A stretch of 64,000 nt of DNA from Fasciolopsis buskii (GCA_008360955.1 LUCM01007678.1:72353-136352), one strand, 5' to 3'; counted from the stretch's first letter, positions 43,700-54,983 are shown. Notes: generated from the letters alone by a model not told the origin. Numbers and translations are program-made.

Positions 43700-45310
43700 A
43701 AACCTAGATTTTCTGATTTGATCGCCAAAATTCCGCATTCCAGTTTTGTCATTACGGTCGAAACGCCCGGGCGAAGTCAACAGGAAAGCCTGTTGATGAG
43801 AAATTGCTCGCGTTAGTCGTTCCCGGATTTCTTGTCGTAGTTGACGATGGGTGTAACAGTAACTGGATCAGCGAGGACATAATCCTTTGAAAAATCCTAC
43901 CAAGAATGCGTTGAAAGCAACATAACTTGACAAACAAGCTCGTTTTAAATCATTCATGCTCATGTCAATACGTAACATTAAATAAGGTAGGCAATGAGTC
44001 AGGTGTATTGTCCATTTGGATTCACAGAAATCAAAGACTGCGTGTGTGTTTGATGGATCATTTTTTCACACGATGATGTAGTAGTCTACTTGCTAGGGGA
44101 TGAAAACCTCGCTGGAGGAGTTTATGAGTCCAAACCATTTGTTTCTAATCCCACATAGGGAGAGGGGTTTGTACGAACGGACATATGTGACTTCATTTGT
44201 GTTTAGAATGCGACGCATGACAGTTCTTGATTATCTGCTCCTAACTTTGTATCTGGCTCGAAAAGCACGCACCACGTACACGGAATGATTTGACTCGACA
44301 TGGTTTGAGTAGACTGGAAAAAGGAATTCTCTTTACTGCTCCCGTGCTCAACACAATCGTTCTTGTCTATTCGTTTCCATAATGACTGGCCTTTTCGTCA
44401 AAATCCGGATCGTCCCAAATTAGATGAGAAATTCCGGAAATATTTGACGCCTCCTCCCTTTGCTTTTCTAATTGAACGGAACAAACAGTACTAAGGCGTA
44501 GGTTGCACTGATGTGAATAAGGCTAACGATAAAAAAAAACAATTCCCGATTTTCTGTCGGTAAATAGCGACATAGCCTCTAGAACGCCAGTTAGTGGACA
44601 TCAATTTGTCGATTGCGGCAAATATCTGAGCACTGTAGACGGGGAAAAAAACCGACTAAAGTAGATTTTTTTATTCACACATTATTATCGTTCAAAGGGG
44701 AAAGAATCTGGTTGCTGAAAGAAGTCATTTTAACCATTAGGCATGGTGTCGTTTACCGCTTTGGATGCCTACCTTTGCTCTTTTATGAACCCCAAAATGT
44801 CGGCCTACTGACAGTCGGGGAAAAAAGGAACCTTGGTGATTTGCTGTCCTGTTGCTAGTGGCATAAAATTTATAACATGCGAGAGACAGAAAGCAAGAGA
44901 GATTGCGAGAGAGAGAGAGAGAAAATGAAACAAATAGCCAATTGAATCAAATGGAAAGCAAGTTTATTGTATTAGATCAGCGATAAGCCAATATGGTGAA
45001 CAAGTGACCATCAGTTTCGTGTTTCCGTTCACCTACGAAAGCACATTAGACACGAGAAGGCAAAAATCACAAAATTGGAAGCAATGATCCACGATGAGAT
45101 TAAGCAATAATAGCAATGTCAATCATGAATGGATTTCGAATCATTTTCTTACGGGAATCGAAGACAGACATTTAGTAACAATCATTCAAATCAGTTGCAA
45201 TAAAGGCTCAGATTATCAGCAGTGTACCAATTGTAGAGCAAACCTAGCAAACGTTTGAGCTGTCAACAACATTTACCGTAAATGTTCCCGTTTTCATTAC
45301 TGCTTCACAG
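43700..45310. other. Intergenic or intronic, nothing recognised
   Basis: Includes a short (GA)n tract at 44907-44924. The frames at 44100-44288 and 44613-44858 have no domain or splice support. Confidence 0.35.
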
Positions 45311-45316
45311 CACAGT

Positions 45317-45514
45317 TCAATTAGAATAGAAAATGAAGTGCAAAATTAATGAATAACCAAATCCAGGGTAATAAATTGAATAACCAACTAGCAGTGTAAA
45401 AATCACGAATGGAAGAACATTACTAATTGCCTTATTGAGCAATGTTACCAATTGTTTCCAACCATCGTTTGGAAGGTGAATATCGTGGATCTTAGCCCGG
45501 TAGTTTAATTGTAT
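45317..45514 (-). CDS. Possible terminal exon of a membrane protein
   Basis: The minus-strand acceptor CTCGTGCAG (weak pyrimidine tract) opens a frame with IHDIHLPNDGWKQLVTLL and a hydrophobic helix (NVLPFVIFTLLVGYSI), ending at TGA. A minus-strand AATAAA lies near 44965. The composition fits the C-terminus of a membrane protein, but no upstream exon was found. Confidence 0.25.
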   Translation of the reverse strand: MQLNYRAKIHDIHLPNDGWKQLVTLLNKAISNVLPFVIFTLLVGYSIYYPGFGYSLILHFIFYSN

Positions 45515-45734
45515 CTGCACGAGGCGGTTTTTTTTCGATAACCATCTCAAACCATTTTCCAGTCATTACCCGCCTCGGGACAAAGCGCACAATGAGGCAG
45601 ACTTTCTGTGGATATGAACAAAACATGTCCCAACCACTTTCATCTATATGCCTTCAAAGACTGTTCTAAATATTGATTTATAGAGCCAAACAGATTAAGT
45701 CTAACACTTGAGTTACCGACTGAATCTCGCCCCG

Positions 45735-46620
45735 CCGCTAGTATTCTCCCGATAGTACAAAAACAGCGGTTCTCAAACACCGGAGGTCACCGTATATCTT
45801 CCGCTCTCAACGGCCATGCTTCGTAAGAGTGTAGCAGTACCGATCTCACTGCGACTTCGTACAGTCGATATTTTGTCGATGACCAGCGGTTACGCCAGGG
45901 CATCATAATGGTGAATGTCAATCTAGTCTTGCTTATGCGCGAAAGCACTTCGTCCGACATACTTAGTGAGATAAAATTACCTAAGTAGATCAGCTTATTC
46001 ATTTCATCTTATTATTCTGCTCTAAGGAGAATGTTTTGAACGAATCCAGTTGGACTGGACAGCTTTCAAATGGAAATACACGAAACCCATCTAAATCTTA
46101 CCAGCGCTTTTGTTCAGATTATCGAGAAAAACGGGTTCTCATTCAGCCATGCAAAATCGTCCGCATATTTTGAATTAGACACTATTTTATTGGAACGAAT
46201 ATGAGGATAAATCGACTTTCGCTATCATCTCAATTGAAAAATGATAACGGATGAGGGGAGAGACGATGATCCTCACAAACTTGGATGAATCACCGCCATA
46301 AGCTCGCAATTCACTTTGGCTACTCGCATACAGAGATTGGATAAGCGAAACGAATTTCTGCCGTAACTGCTTCGGCGAGAAGCAACGACGAAAAACCGCT
46401 TGATCGACTGAGTCAAACGCAGTTCTCAGATAAGGGGAGACAGACATCATAGCCCTATGAAACATGTGTCTGTACTCTAAGACTTGCTGCCGAAGAAAGG
46501 TTTGGTTTACGCAACCCCAACCGAGTTAAAAACCGGCTTGATTCTCACGCGTATAGTAGTTCTAATCAGCCGATAAAGTTTGTCACTAGTGCTGTCAACC
46601 ATCGGCTTTTTCATTGTCCT
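45735..46620 (-). mobile_element. RTE-B LINE, reverse transcriptase fragment
   Basis: Minus-strand blocks in order: ENQAGF (frame-shifted), GCVNQTFLRQQVLEYRH, LRTAFDSVDQAVFRR, FVSLIQSLYASS and RAYG. Then comes SKYADDFAWLNENPFF (the YADD catalytic site), and finally NKLIYLGNFISLSM with RISKTRLTF and SYEAWPLRAEDIR. This covers RT fingers through the start of the C-terminal domain, with several frameshifts. The use of YADD and many substitutions separate it from RTE-A (YVDD). Confidence 0.75.
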
Positions 46621-46629
46621 AGATTTCTC

Positions 46630-47600
46630 TATCTACCGTTGTTTGCGCTCATCCCTTAGCCTTTTGGTTGGATAACCCCTCAGGACTCTGAGCCTCTCAC
46701 TGTATTTGACATCCAGTGGGACGTAAATACTGGCACCCAGCAGAGCAAATGAAGTCAAGGATATTCATCGCTCCTGAGGACTTCATGGCCTAGAGGTTCT
46801 CGTGGGCTTTTTTTGAATCTGCACTCAGTGTTCGCTCGGATCGTAGATATTTCGCTAAGACGACAATCGGGATGAGGTCTCAGGTTCAGAATCAGATTGA
46901 AAACTGTTAGCCTTGCACCATCGTGCCCCGGTTGTGACTGCCACCTCACAGTACCATGAAGAAGACTCCAACTGGAAAGGTAGCCGGCGATTAATATCTG
47001 GAGTTATCTGAAGAGGATGCGTGACTTTCTCCAAGATATGACTAATAATTAAGCGTAAACAAAAGAGAGCACGGACCAAAACGCAATCTGAGTCCACACA
47101 AGAGGACCAGAATGCTCGGCAGCCATCGACCGATCCATGCCAGCGGTGACGGATTGCAGTATGAAGGAGAAGGCTCGAGGATGGGGTGGGCGCCAGGTGA
47201 CCCGGTGTCCCTTTCTTTTGGTAAAATCTGTAAACAGCCTATGGTCGGAACAAGTTCCGATTTGGCGATCATTACTGTTGATAGGCTTGGCGGGGACGGA
47301 AAATAGGCCACCAGTGGGTCTTTTCACCTGAATTAAGTTGAATTCGTCAGCAAGGGCCACACATGTTAAGTAATTATGCAGTCTGATGAGCCCAAGTGTT
47401 TTCCGTGTCCATATTCGGAATACAAGGGTCATTTAAACGATGAATTGGTTTACCAGATGCCGAGCGAATAAGTTGTGAACATAAGATACAAAAAAATCGG
47501 TGAATTTGGGCTCACTTGTCAAAATAATCGGTAATTTGTTGAACGAGGAAGACAAACAGATCGTATAGCTACTAACAGCCATTTAGGACCGAGACTGACC
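46630..47600. other. Unresolved region between LINE and gene 2
   Basis: Minus-strand frames 47042-47311 and 47049-47432 and plus-strand frames over 47112-47331 overlap one another. No known domain is visible. It may be an old element. Confidence 0.3.
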
Positions 47601-47603
47601 GAT

Positions 47604-47812
47604 ATGATCAAAAGATTGACTGTGGTCCTAATAACATTGGGCCTTGCTAAATCGCCGTTGCTTTGTCGATGCTCTGCTGATGATGGGCTACTTTTAGAAG
47701 TAAACTCAAACCATTCCAGTATGAAATATTGTGTGGCAAACAAAATTAATCCCAGACGGTCGATCTTGGAACTGCTTTCGTCCACCCGCATCCATCTGTC
47801 AGAAGTCAAATT
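47604..47812 (+). CDS. Gene 2 first coding exon, signal peptide
   Basis: The ATG at 47604 has G at -3. The frame starts MIKRLTVVLITLGLAKSPLL, a typical signal peptide, followed by CRCSADDG and then VNSNHSSMKYCVANKINP. It ends with a strong donor GTACGT at 47813 after 69 codons plus two bases. The opposite strand carries a longer open frame (185 codons, 47519-48076) with no recognisable content, which is regarded as a shadow. The next exon should begin with one base of phase; it was not identified. Confidence 0.5.
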
Positions 47813-47819
47813 GTACGTG

Positions 47820-49000
47820 TTCATGTAACACAGATTTGCGCGGGCGAAACGAAACTTAGTTCTCCAGAAACTCTGTTCAGCTATCATGAAGGTAACAATA
47901 ACAACTAAACTGTCTGTGTAACCGTGAAGCCCGGCAGAGACGGAGAGAGAAATAGAGTGGCTGACAAACAAAAATAACACATGACGATTTTCCATTGGTG
48001 TCCATTCCCGGGTACATTTCTTCTTTACATTCAAAAAATGATTTGTATTGGAAAGGGGGAAAATGTTTAGATTCATTCACCTTTCAAATGTGATAAAATG
48101 TCTGCTGGAATGCTTCATCAACTTGCCACAGCAATCAAAAGCCAATTTTGGCTCAGCCATCTTAGGGCGAATACACGCAATTCGTCGTCTTCATTAGTTG
48201 CATCAAACTGGATGAAGCGAATGTTCACAGCACCTCTAAGTGAGCATACACATTTCAGTGGAGGTGTGCTTTAAGACTCTTCGGATGGTCAGAAAGCGTT
48301 CAGTTGGTCGGGATGTAAAAACGCATCCAAAAGAACTAAAGTCTCTGTAAAGTTGCCCTCGAGCATCGTATCCCGTCATTTGTCGGATTCTGGTCATCGA
48401 GCTGACTCTAAAATTGCAAGTCAAATCGTGACAAATATACTCAATTGGAGTTTTCTCAAAGCCCTAGCAATGTGCACAAACAGTGTTTGTTGTGCAAATG
48501 CTGTTGCCGTGGTAGTGATCAGTGAACTAGTGTTCTCCCTACATACCCATGGCAATTACCTTTTTCAGACGCTTATTTTGAATGGTTTGCATGGTCGTCA
48601 GTGTATACCCGACTGCGGTTCGAATAGAATCAGTCATTGAACTAATTCTCGATTTATTCGCTGTTAAGCACTTTACAAGTGAACAATAACAAAGTGAATA
48701 CAAACTTACTGAATGTTAGGTGGACAACATTTTCAGCACAATATGTCTCTTTCGGTCTCCTTCAAGGATATCAAGGTCAAATGTAAGGACCGCTGATGAT
48801 CCCCAGCTCTTCTTACCTTCCACTGACCTTGCACCTGATTTTACCTGGTGAAGTAAATCGTATATGAAAAGTGAGTACCTAACCTGGTGGGTATATGGCG
48901 TAGTCTGGGTACGAACAATCGTGTGGTTTGTCCCACAGTCTGAGCTTACACTGATTTCATCCCAATATCATCTTCCAAGGAGTTATACTGTGGAGGTCAG
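47820..49000. other. Probable gene 2 intron
   Basis: Contains a possible cysteine-rich exon near 48469-48520 (acceptor AAAGCCCTAG, donor GTAGTG; VHKQCLLCKCCCRG) whose phase in fits the signal-peptide exon but whose phase out does not fit the next supported exon. Confidence 0.25.
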
Positions 49001-49004
49001 TTTG

Positions 49005-49225
49005 TTTGTCTGGCTAAAGTCAAATGTATCGTGCATCCGTCACCCAAAGAGGTCAGAGGTTCGCGTGGCAGATTTGTTGATCTTGTTCGTGTTAGACTGC
49101 AACTCGATAATGCCCGGCTCGTTACGAAACCTGACCTACTGACACTCCTTATGGTTCTATGACACCCTAAGTTACACAATCATCGTTGCCGGTTCCCCGT
49201 TCGTCGTGTAATGTGCCCTAGTGTG
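49005..49225 (+). repeat. SINE-B copy
   Basis: Head diverged, B-box AGAGGTTCGCG, body with GGTTCTATGACACCCT and a 3' part CGTTGCCGGTTCCCCGTTCG. Matches the copy at 50730. Confidence 0.65.
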
Positions 49226-49754
49226 TGTGGGGGGCAGGACCCTCCTACCACACTCATGCAAGAAGCTTGTCAAAAAATTGTGTGCCATGTTTCCGAAGAG
49301 GTGCTTTGCGAAAGAACATCATCAAAGACGACAACGAATGTGCAGGTTTTCATAATAGCTGAATGAATACGAATATGGCAGTTGTCCATTAGGTTTGGGT
49401 TTCTAAATGTATCACGGAACTAAATAAAGTATTACACACTTTCTATTGAAATGCTAACAGTTCATAATATGACTTCAAATCCACGATATTTGGGCGATGA
49501 TGTTGTATTTTCCCTTCCACGATAACTTTTGGAACCAGGTGACTCTCTGTGACTTTTTATTAACATAAGCCCAGCATGATGACCTTATCGAAAGTGTATG
49601 TTGGTTACCGTTGCACAATTATGCCTGGCAGTTCGTAATGCATAGATTTCGAATCGTTTCACATAGTCTCCGTGAGATACAAAAAATTCGAATAGGCATT
49701 CTCATTCCTATTAGGACAACTGTAAATCTAGTGTCCATTGATCCGTTCATAAAC

Positions 49755-49918
49755 CGGCCGTGATCAAAAGGTCAATACCTTGATATTTCAACTTGAATGT
49801 CCCTCGCAGCGCCGGCCAAATTCCCCATCTGGCAGCCGCTGTTGGCCCGCGACCTCTTCTTCTGAGAAAGATCCACACTGCTGCTTCGTTATTAAGAAAA
49901 GTAGATGATAAAAAGAAA
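49755..49918 (+). repeat. SINE-A, damaged copy
   Basis: The head is strongly altered and its B-box lost, but the body (GCCAAATTCCCCATCTGGCAG) and 3' end (GTTATTAAGAAAAGTAGATG) remain recognisable. Confidence 0.6.
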
Positions 49919-50410
49919 AAAAATTATTGCTAAACGAATGCAAACTGTTTTATTTTGAGCCACGTGAACTCATTCACTATTTGTCCGATTTGAGACTGAA
50001 CAAAATATGTGTGCATTCTTGTAGCAATCTCGATTTAAGTTCAGATAAGCAGATCGATCTCTTTGGGAAAGAAAAATCCACGTGCTTATTTTTCTGTTCT
50101 GTTGGCAACGATCGAAGACAAAATCGTTTTGCCACTGTTCATTAGACAATTGCTTAGTATTGTAATATCTTTTTTTGGGAATACATAATTTCTTGTGTAC
50201 ATTAACATATGATAATCTGCTTACTTTTTGAAGTGACAGCTGCCCTGCTGTCTACGAGTCAGTTGTGAATCGCTTCAGTTTCCTACTCGCTGTCGTTCAT
50301 CCTCACCAAATTTACAAGGAGAATAGCCACAAGGAACAAATAGCTTATATTGGATTTCTTGTGGTCATCATTCATCGATTGTATTGTCCTTAAATTAGTT
50401 AGGCTTGCAG

Positions 50411-50573
50411 TTGTCAACTGATGTTCTCGTACAACGTTTTGCTCATTCGATCATTCGATTGACAAGATCAATACGATATCTCAGATATTTGGACCCAAGT
50501 AATCGAAGTGCGGATTCATTGCCCACCACCCTGACACTCTGGACAGCAGAGCACACAAAAGGACCGGAAATAG
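50411..50573 (+). CDS. Gene 2 exon
   Basis: The acceptor TTAGGCTTGCAG follows a pyrimidine-containing tract. One frame is open for 54 codons plus one base, with VLVQRFAHSIIRLTRSIRY and LPTTLTLWTAEHTKGPE, to donor GTTGGT. An earlier donor (GTAATC near 50499) would leave the same phase. The phase joins the exon at 51105 to form a Gly codon. Confidence 0.4.
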
Positions 50574-50729
50574 GTTGGTCAAAACGATTTGACCGGACTG
50601 GAGGGAAAGTTAGGAGGTGGGCATGGTTTGCTCTTAGTGAGCGTAAGACGACTGGAGGCAAGATATCTCACGAATGCATCAGCTAGTTGCACAAAGTGGA
50701 ATTAGGCTGCCCACTAGCGACCGAATTGT

Positions 50730-50942
50730 GCGGCAGTGGTCAAGTGGATTGGACATCCATCGCCCAAATGCGTCAGAGGTTCGGATCACAGATCTGCTGA
50801 TCCATTCGTGGTAGACGGAAGCTCGCTGCAGTCTGGTCGATTGAAGCTTTATGTGGTTCTATGCCACCCTGAGTTTCAGGGTCACGATTGCCGGTTCCGC
50901 CTTCGTAGTCTTGTGTGTCCTAGTGGTCTTTTCCGCTACACG
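50730..50942 (+). repeat. SINE-B, best copy
   Basis: A-box-like CAGTGGTCAAGTGGATTGG and B-box GAGGTTCGGATC about 40 bases apart, followed by a body with GTGGTTCTATGCCACCCTGAG and CACGATTGCCGGTTCCGCC. tRNA-derived by the box spacing. It lies in the intron between the gene 2 exons at 50411 and 51105. Confidence 0.7.
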
Positions 50943-51104
50943 TAAATGGATTTCATGTTTGAGGTTGATAATTTGTCCGCTCTTTAATTGCTGAACTGGA
51001 CAGTCTAACGGTGGAGATCAGCGGTCACAGTCTGCCCATTAGCTGGGGCAGACAGTCATTAGCGATGACCGGAATTTTGCCTTAAGTCTTACCATAAACG
51101 AAAG

Positions 51105-51188
51105 GTCAAGGGATAAGCAAACTGGAATACCATACATGTGGTGCAAAACTTGGTTATGGACTGCCGATTACCCGGTACATTTGTTCAA
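51105..51188 (+). CDS. Gene 2 exon
   Basis: Acceptor ATAAACGAAAG after a TTTTGCCTTAAGTCTTACC tract; donor GTAAGA at 51189. Two leading bases, 27 codons (SKLEYHTCGAKLGYGLPI) and one trailing base. The other frame with a full start is closed by TAA. The phases fit both neighbours. Confidence 0.45.
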
Positions 51189-51856
51189 GTAAGATAGCAC
51201 CTGAATCTCTTCAAGGTAGCTCGTCTGTTATGCTTCCCGAACACTGATTATGACGAAAGTGAGAACAGGCCAATAGGAAATATCACGCCATGTTTTTTGA
51301 TGACTCAGAGAAATCCAACGAACCGCACACTGCATCTTCCCTTATAGGTATTTGTATGGTATTCATTTTAACAGAGTGAAGTTTGGTGGGTGGTCGGTAA
51401 AAAACGGTATGATTGTTTCTGACGATTTCTGGATTCCGACTACGCTGTCACGTGAGGTGTTGCTTAGTGGCTTTATGTGGGTAAGGAACTGAATGTGAGC
51501 ATCTTCGTTACTTTGCTCAATCGGGATAAATTTATTGAAATTTCAATGGTGAACGTTTGCCGAGTGAGCTGTTTGGAGAGCGGACTCAAAACGTGACACA
51601 TATTTAGAAGTTCGAAGTCATATTGTACACCCCGTTCTAATGGCAGTCAGAAAAAGCATTGTCCTTCACCTTCGTCACTTTCAATACTCCCTCTCTCCGT
51701 GTTTGCATTTGTCGACGACTGTCTTTCAATCAGAAACGTGGTCCTACGAGGTTTAAATGAGGAAACAAAATAACTTTATACTGTTTTATTGTTTCTAAAG
51801 AGTGCGGCTTCTCCATGAGATCTTAATGGATATTCTAACTTTGTTGTTTCCTATAG

Positions 51857-51924
51857 AACCCGGTGGATTCTACACCGCAGAATGGTCAAGTGTCTTCAAC
51901 ATATCGATCGTTTCGACCAACCGT
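51857..51924 (+). CDS. Gene 2 probable terminal exon
   Basis: Very strong acceptor (CTTTGTTGTTTCCTATAG). In the phase set by the previous exon it reads GGFYTAEWSSVFNISIVST and then NR and TAA. A competing frame starting on a codon boundary (NPVDSTPQNGQVSS) stays open to strong donors at 51965 and 52091, so the exon may instead be internal and longer. The terminal reading is preferred because of phase. Confidence 0.4.
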
Positions 51925-52012
51925 TAAAGCCAGATCTTTAGTTCCCTGTTTGCATTCAGTGCAGGTGATTACCAAAGCATCAATCAAGTTTTGGGTTCCC
52001 TACCCACCGAGA

Positions 52013-52142
52013 AACACTCTTCTATCATTTGCTAGTATTGACAGTTTAAAATCAGCCCTACGATTTTCGACTGCAACTGCTACTCCCTGTGTAAGCATGA
52101 TGAGTGACGATTCGTCGTATCGATTTTCCTGCTTGATTGTTA
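52013..52142 (-). CDS. Possible minus-strand exon
   Basis: The minus-strand acceptor has a perfect TACTAAC branch point before CAAGCAG, followed by NRYDESSLIMLTQGVAVAV and RRADFKLSILANDRRVF to a donor at GGTGG then GTAGGG. The plus strand is also open here, so strand is uncertain. If real, it belongs to a gene lying tail to tail with gene 2. Confidence 0.3.
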
Positions 52143-52961
52143 GTAAAACTCTGGCGAAATCACAGTGATTATGATAATCGAAGAAATGAGCAAAAATGAT
52201 GCTTGATGTGGTCAATTAGTAACGAGGAGCTGAGTTAGTCATCAGAATGATCGATCGCTGAGTGCTGACCAAAAGAAACCAATATAACTGATTTGTTTTG
52301 TTCCACTAAATGAGTGTTTGTGTTTACTCAATTTGGTTGTTCTTTCTAGGGCTATCGGGAAACAGGAGGTAAAAGTGACAAGTCGAAGCCAAAGCAGACT
52401 TCTCATCACTTTTCTGTTTCAAAAGGCTTGTGTGTCCGTCTTAACCTCTTTCTTATCTGGACTCTTCGAGTTAGCATTTGGATTGGCGAACTAGGTTATG
52501 AACAATCTTTAGACTAGAGATTTTGTCACTTACCTTCGACAACAGGCCGTATCTCTAGCGTCAAACCTTTACAAGACACTCGAACTTTGTCGAATCCACC
52601 GGATGGAGTACCGGAATTCGTAGCCTGGCTGGGGTTCACGCCGAAGCTCGCTGGTAACAGAATTTGGAGGCGTTAGGCCTGATTCATACCTCATGTCCTG
52701 TAAGCTGACCTCACTGGATCTGACCTTACATGGGATGGGTGGCGCCTCGTAAGTCGTCTAGTACTTGATTCATATAAGAATATCCAGCGTGTCTCGTACG
52801 AAATCTGACGTTAACCTCTTCAACGACCGTTCGGTGAGGAAACTTCAGCTTTAGGAACAATGCAGTGCGCTAAAATTTTGATCACTGTCCAAAATAGGGA
52901 TAACGAGGAAGTGTGCAATAGAAGTTATCTAAAATCAACACTTTTCGGGTCGGTTTGTATG

Positions 52962-52981
52962 CGTGTGTGTGTGTGTGTGTG
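52962..52981. repeat. (GT)n microsatellite
   Basis: About 10 GT units without coding context. Confidence 0.9.
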
Positions 52982-53464
52982 CGTGCTTGCGGGCTTGGTG
53001 ACTGCGTCACAGAGGCTGTGTTTGCAACCGTTTGTTATTGGGTTTACGTAGGTAAACTGTCTCGTCTCAGGTCGTCTGTTGCCTAAAGTTCGATAGGTCA
53101 CGTGAACCAGAGCAGAGTGGAATTCTGTGAAACATGAGACGCGTTTTCCTGAACGCAACGGATGTGGATTCAAACCAAACTTTTGTCCCCTATTTGTGTC
53201 CAATATGCACGATTTTTAACTTGTTGGTATGCAAATTCTATTTACTTACCAGATTGTGTTACTCTATTTTCCAATGTTAACGTACAGTATGCATGTCACA
53301 AATTATTGGTGTCGTTGTTTTAATTTGCCACAGTGAATAGTTCAGTTATTTGGCGGAAATGAATTCGTTCGTGATCACGGATTATTATGGATCGTAGTCT
53401 AAACATCCATTTGTTGTGTCACATCACAGTTCGAATATTTTGACTGCGTGTTTGTAAAAATTGT

Positions 53465-54393
53465 GGATCATTTTCCGAATAAACCCCCCGCCAAGAAATC
53501 AGCCCCCGCCACCCAAAAAAGGATTAGAACAAAGCGGATATGAAATTTGTACTTTTAGTTTTTATTGAAGAGGGCGAAATTGGGACATGTCATTCATAAT
53601 TCGCATGAAAAGGTCAGTTTTTCTGTACCTGTGCCTCTAAACGAACTTACACAAGTAGCTGTCCACTAAAGATCGTTGTGTGTGTGTGTGCGTTCATTCT
53701 GTATCTTGTAGACGTGTCAAAGAGATTCGATCGTTTGTGCGTGAGCTCCAGTTGTTGGATCCACAAAGTTTTCGGCCTGATTAACCGTTTCATCGATCTC
53801 GACGTGTAGACCTAGGCCGCCGATAACTGTTGGAGTCTGCAAAAGCCGCCAGGCACAAACTTCGCAAAGAAGGTTTTTCCAGTCAACAGCGGTCACGTGG
53901 CTAATAGATAATTCCTCTGAACAGAATTTGATTTTTGCCAAATTTTTGGACTAGCAATACACGAATGGAATTACTGTTCTAAACTCCATCTTAGATCGCT
54001 CCAGGGAAGTTCCGTTTCGAAGAACGATTTCTTGCCGACACTGTCGGGCATTACACCTCCACCTGTCAGAAACAGTTGAAAGTGTCATTTGGTGACCATT
54101 GTTGGATAAACGTTGCTAATGGATCGCTCCGTGGATTTGCGAAAAAAACGTGTTGCCGTCTGCTTGTCATGAACGAGAGTTGAAAGCGTTAGAAAGTTCG
54201 CTTAAGGTTTTACGTTTGAACGGAGAAATGTTTTGCACAAAATGAGCCTAGATGTGAATAAGGAATTGTTTTCGTCAAAAATAGGCCAAGGTTGCGCGCG
54301 TCCATTAAATTGGCGCTGGCAAAAAGTGGCGGGGATTAACGTTTCGCGCATCCGCTTTTCGCATTAGTGGCGGGGTTTATCTGGAAAAGATCC
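53465..54393 (-). mobile_element. Merlin DNA transposon, inactive, with TIRs and target duplication
   Basis: The ends are inverted repeats: GGATCATTTTCCGAATAAAC at the left, and on the minus strand GGATCTTTTCCAGATAAAC from the right. Both continue into CCCCGCCA, giving about 28 bases. Flanks AAAATTGT (left) and AAAATCGT (right) are an 8-base target duplication with one mismatch; Merlin elements make 8-9 bp duplications. Inner GTGGCGGGG motifs near both ends are also inverted. The minus strand encodes a transposase remnant (see next entry). Length is 929 bp, shorter than complete elements because the catalytic core is deleted. Confidence 0.8.
53640..54075 (-). pseudogene. Merlin-type (ISXO2-like DDE) transposase, internally deleted
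   Basis: Minus-strand frame: WRCNARQCRQEIVLRNGT (CxxxxC finger), SKMEFRTVIPFVYC, one TAG where Trp is expected, KIKFCSEELSISHVTAVDW, LLCEVC, then GGLGLHVEIDET (first catalytic Asp region). It then passes directly to NQAENFVDPTTGAHAQTIES, the C-terminal motif. The roughly 80-100 residues with the remaining catalytic acids are missing. TIESL is followed by TGA where the family normally has Trp, and a short (GT)n tract lies in the sequence beyond. The family belongs to the IS1595/ISXO2 superfamily and moves by cut and paste. Confidence 0.8.
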
Positions 54394-54558
54394 AAAATCG
54401 TAGTTCCAAAACTGTGAATGCACTTTGCTTTTAAAAGACCGAAAATCGCGTTGGATTTTATGTTCACAAGTTGACATTTGGTGATCATTTTATACTGACC
54501 TGTGGAAACATTTAATTCCCTTAGTACTTGTACTAAAGTACGCGCTTTAACACTATGA

Positions 54559-54668
54559 ACAATTATTGTGAATGATATAATGTTAATAACACCACGTTGT
54601 TGATAGATGCAATGCGCCAGCGCTTTTCGATTGCCGTGGGTAGTCCTTCTCTAGGCAAGTTTTACAAC
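54559..54668 (+). repeat. Dispersed repeat D2, copy 2
   Basis: Second copy of the repeat at 25387, same orientation, about 110 bases. It starts 166 bases after the Merlin element. Confidence 0.65.
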
Positions 54669-54950
54669 CAAATGAATAGTTCTTTACGTGGCACAAATGT
54701 CCACGCTCCGAACTCTGTTGGCCTGACTCGACGGAACTGTTTGTTGTTCCAAAAATCCACTGTGCAGTCTGTGAGCGGATTGTAGAAGCAAGGATGCTCA
54801 AAACGTGGGCGTACTCACATCGTCCTAGGCAGATGAAAATTTCTTGTGCTCCATTCTCCGCGCCACAAATTTTCTCGAAGTCACCTACTGGGGTCTATTT
54901 GACCGATCTAGAAGTGAGTGAAAATATTATCCGCTGTCGCGTGGGCGACT

Positions 54951-54983
54951 GTGCGTGTGTTTGTGTGTGTGTGTGTGTGTGTC
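54951..54983. repeat. (GT)n microsatellite
   Basis: Interrupted GT tract. It lies in an open plus-strand frame (54794-55060) that it distorts into a Cys-Val run; that frame is not regarded as a gene. Confidence 0.9.

Noticed and set aside
47519..48076. 185-codon minus-strand frame
   Set aside because: It has no recognisable domain and lies opposite the signal-peptide exon, which has a better start context and a strong donor. Treated as a shadow.
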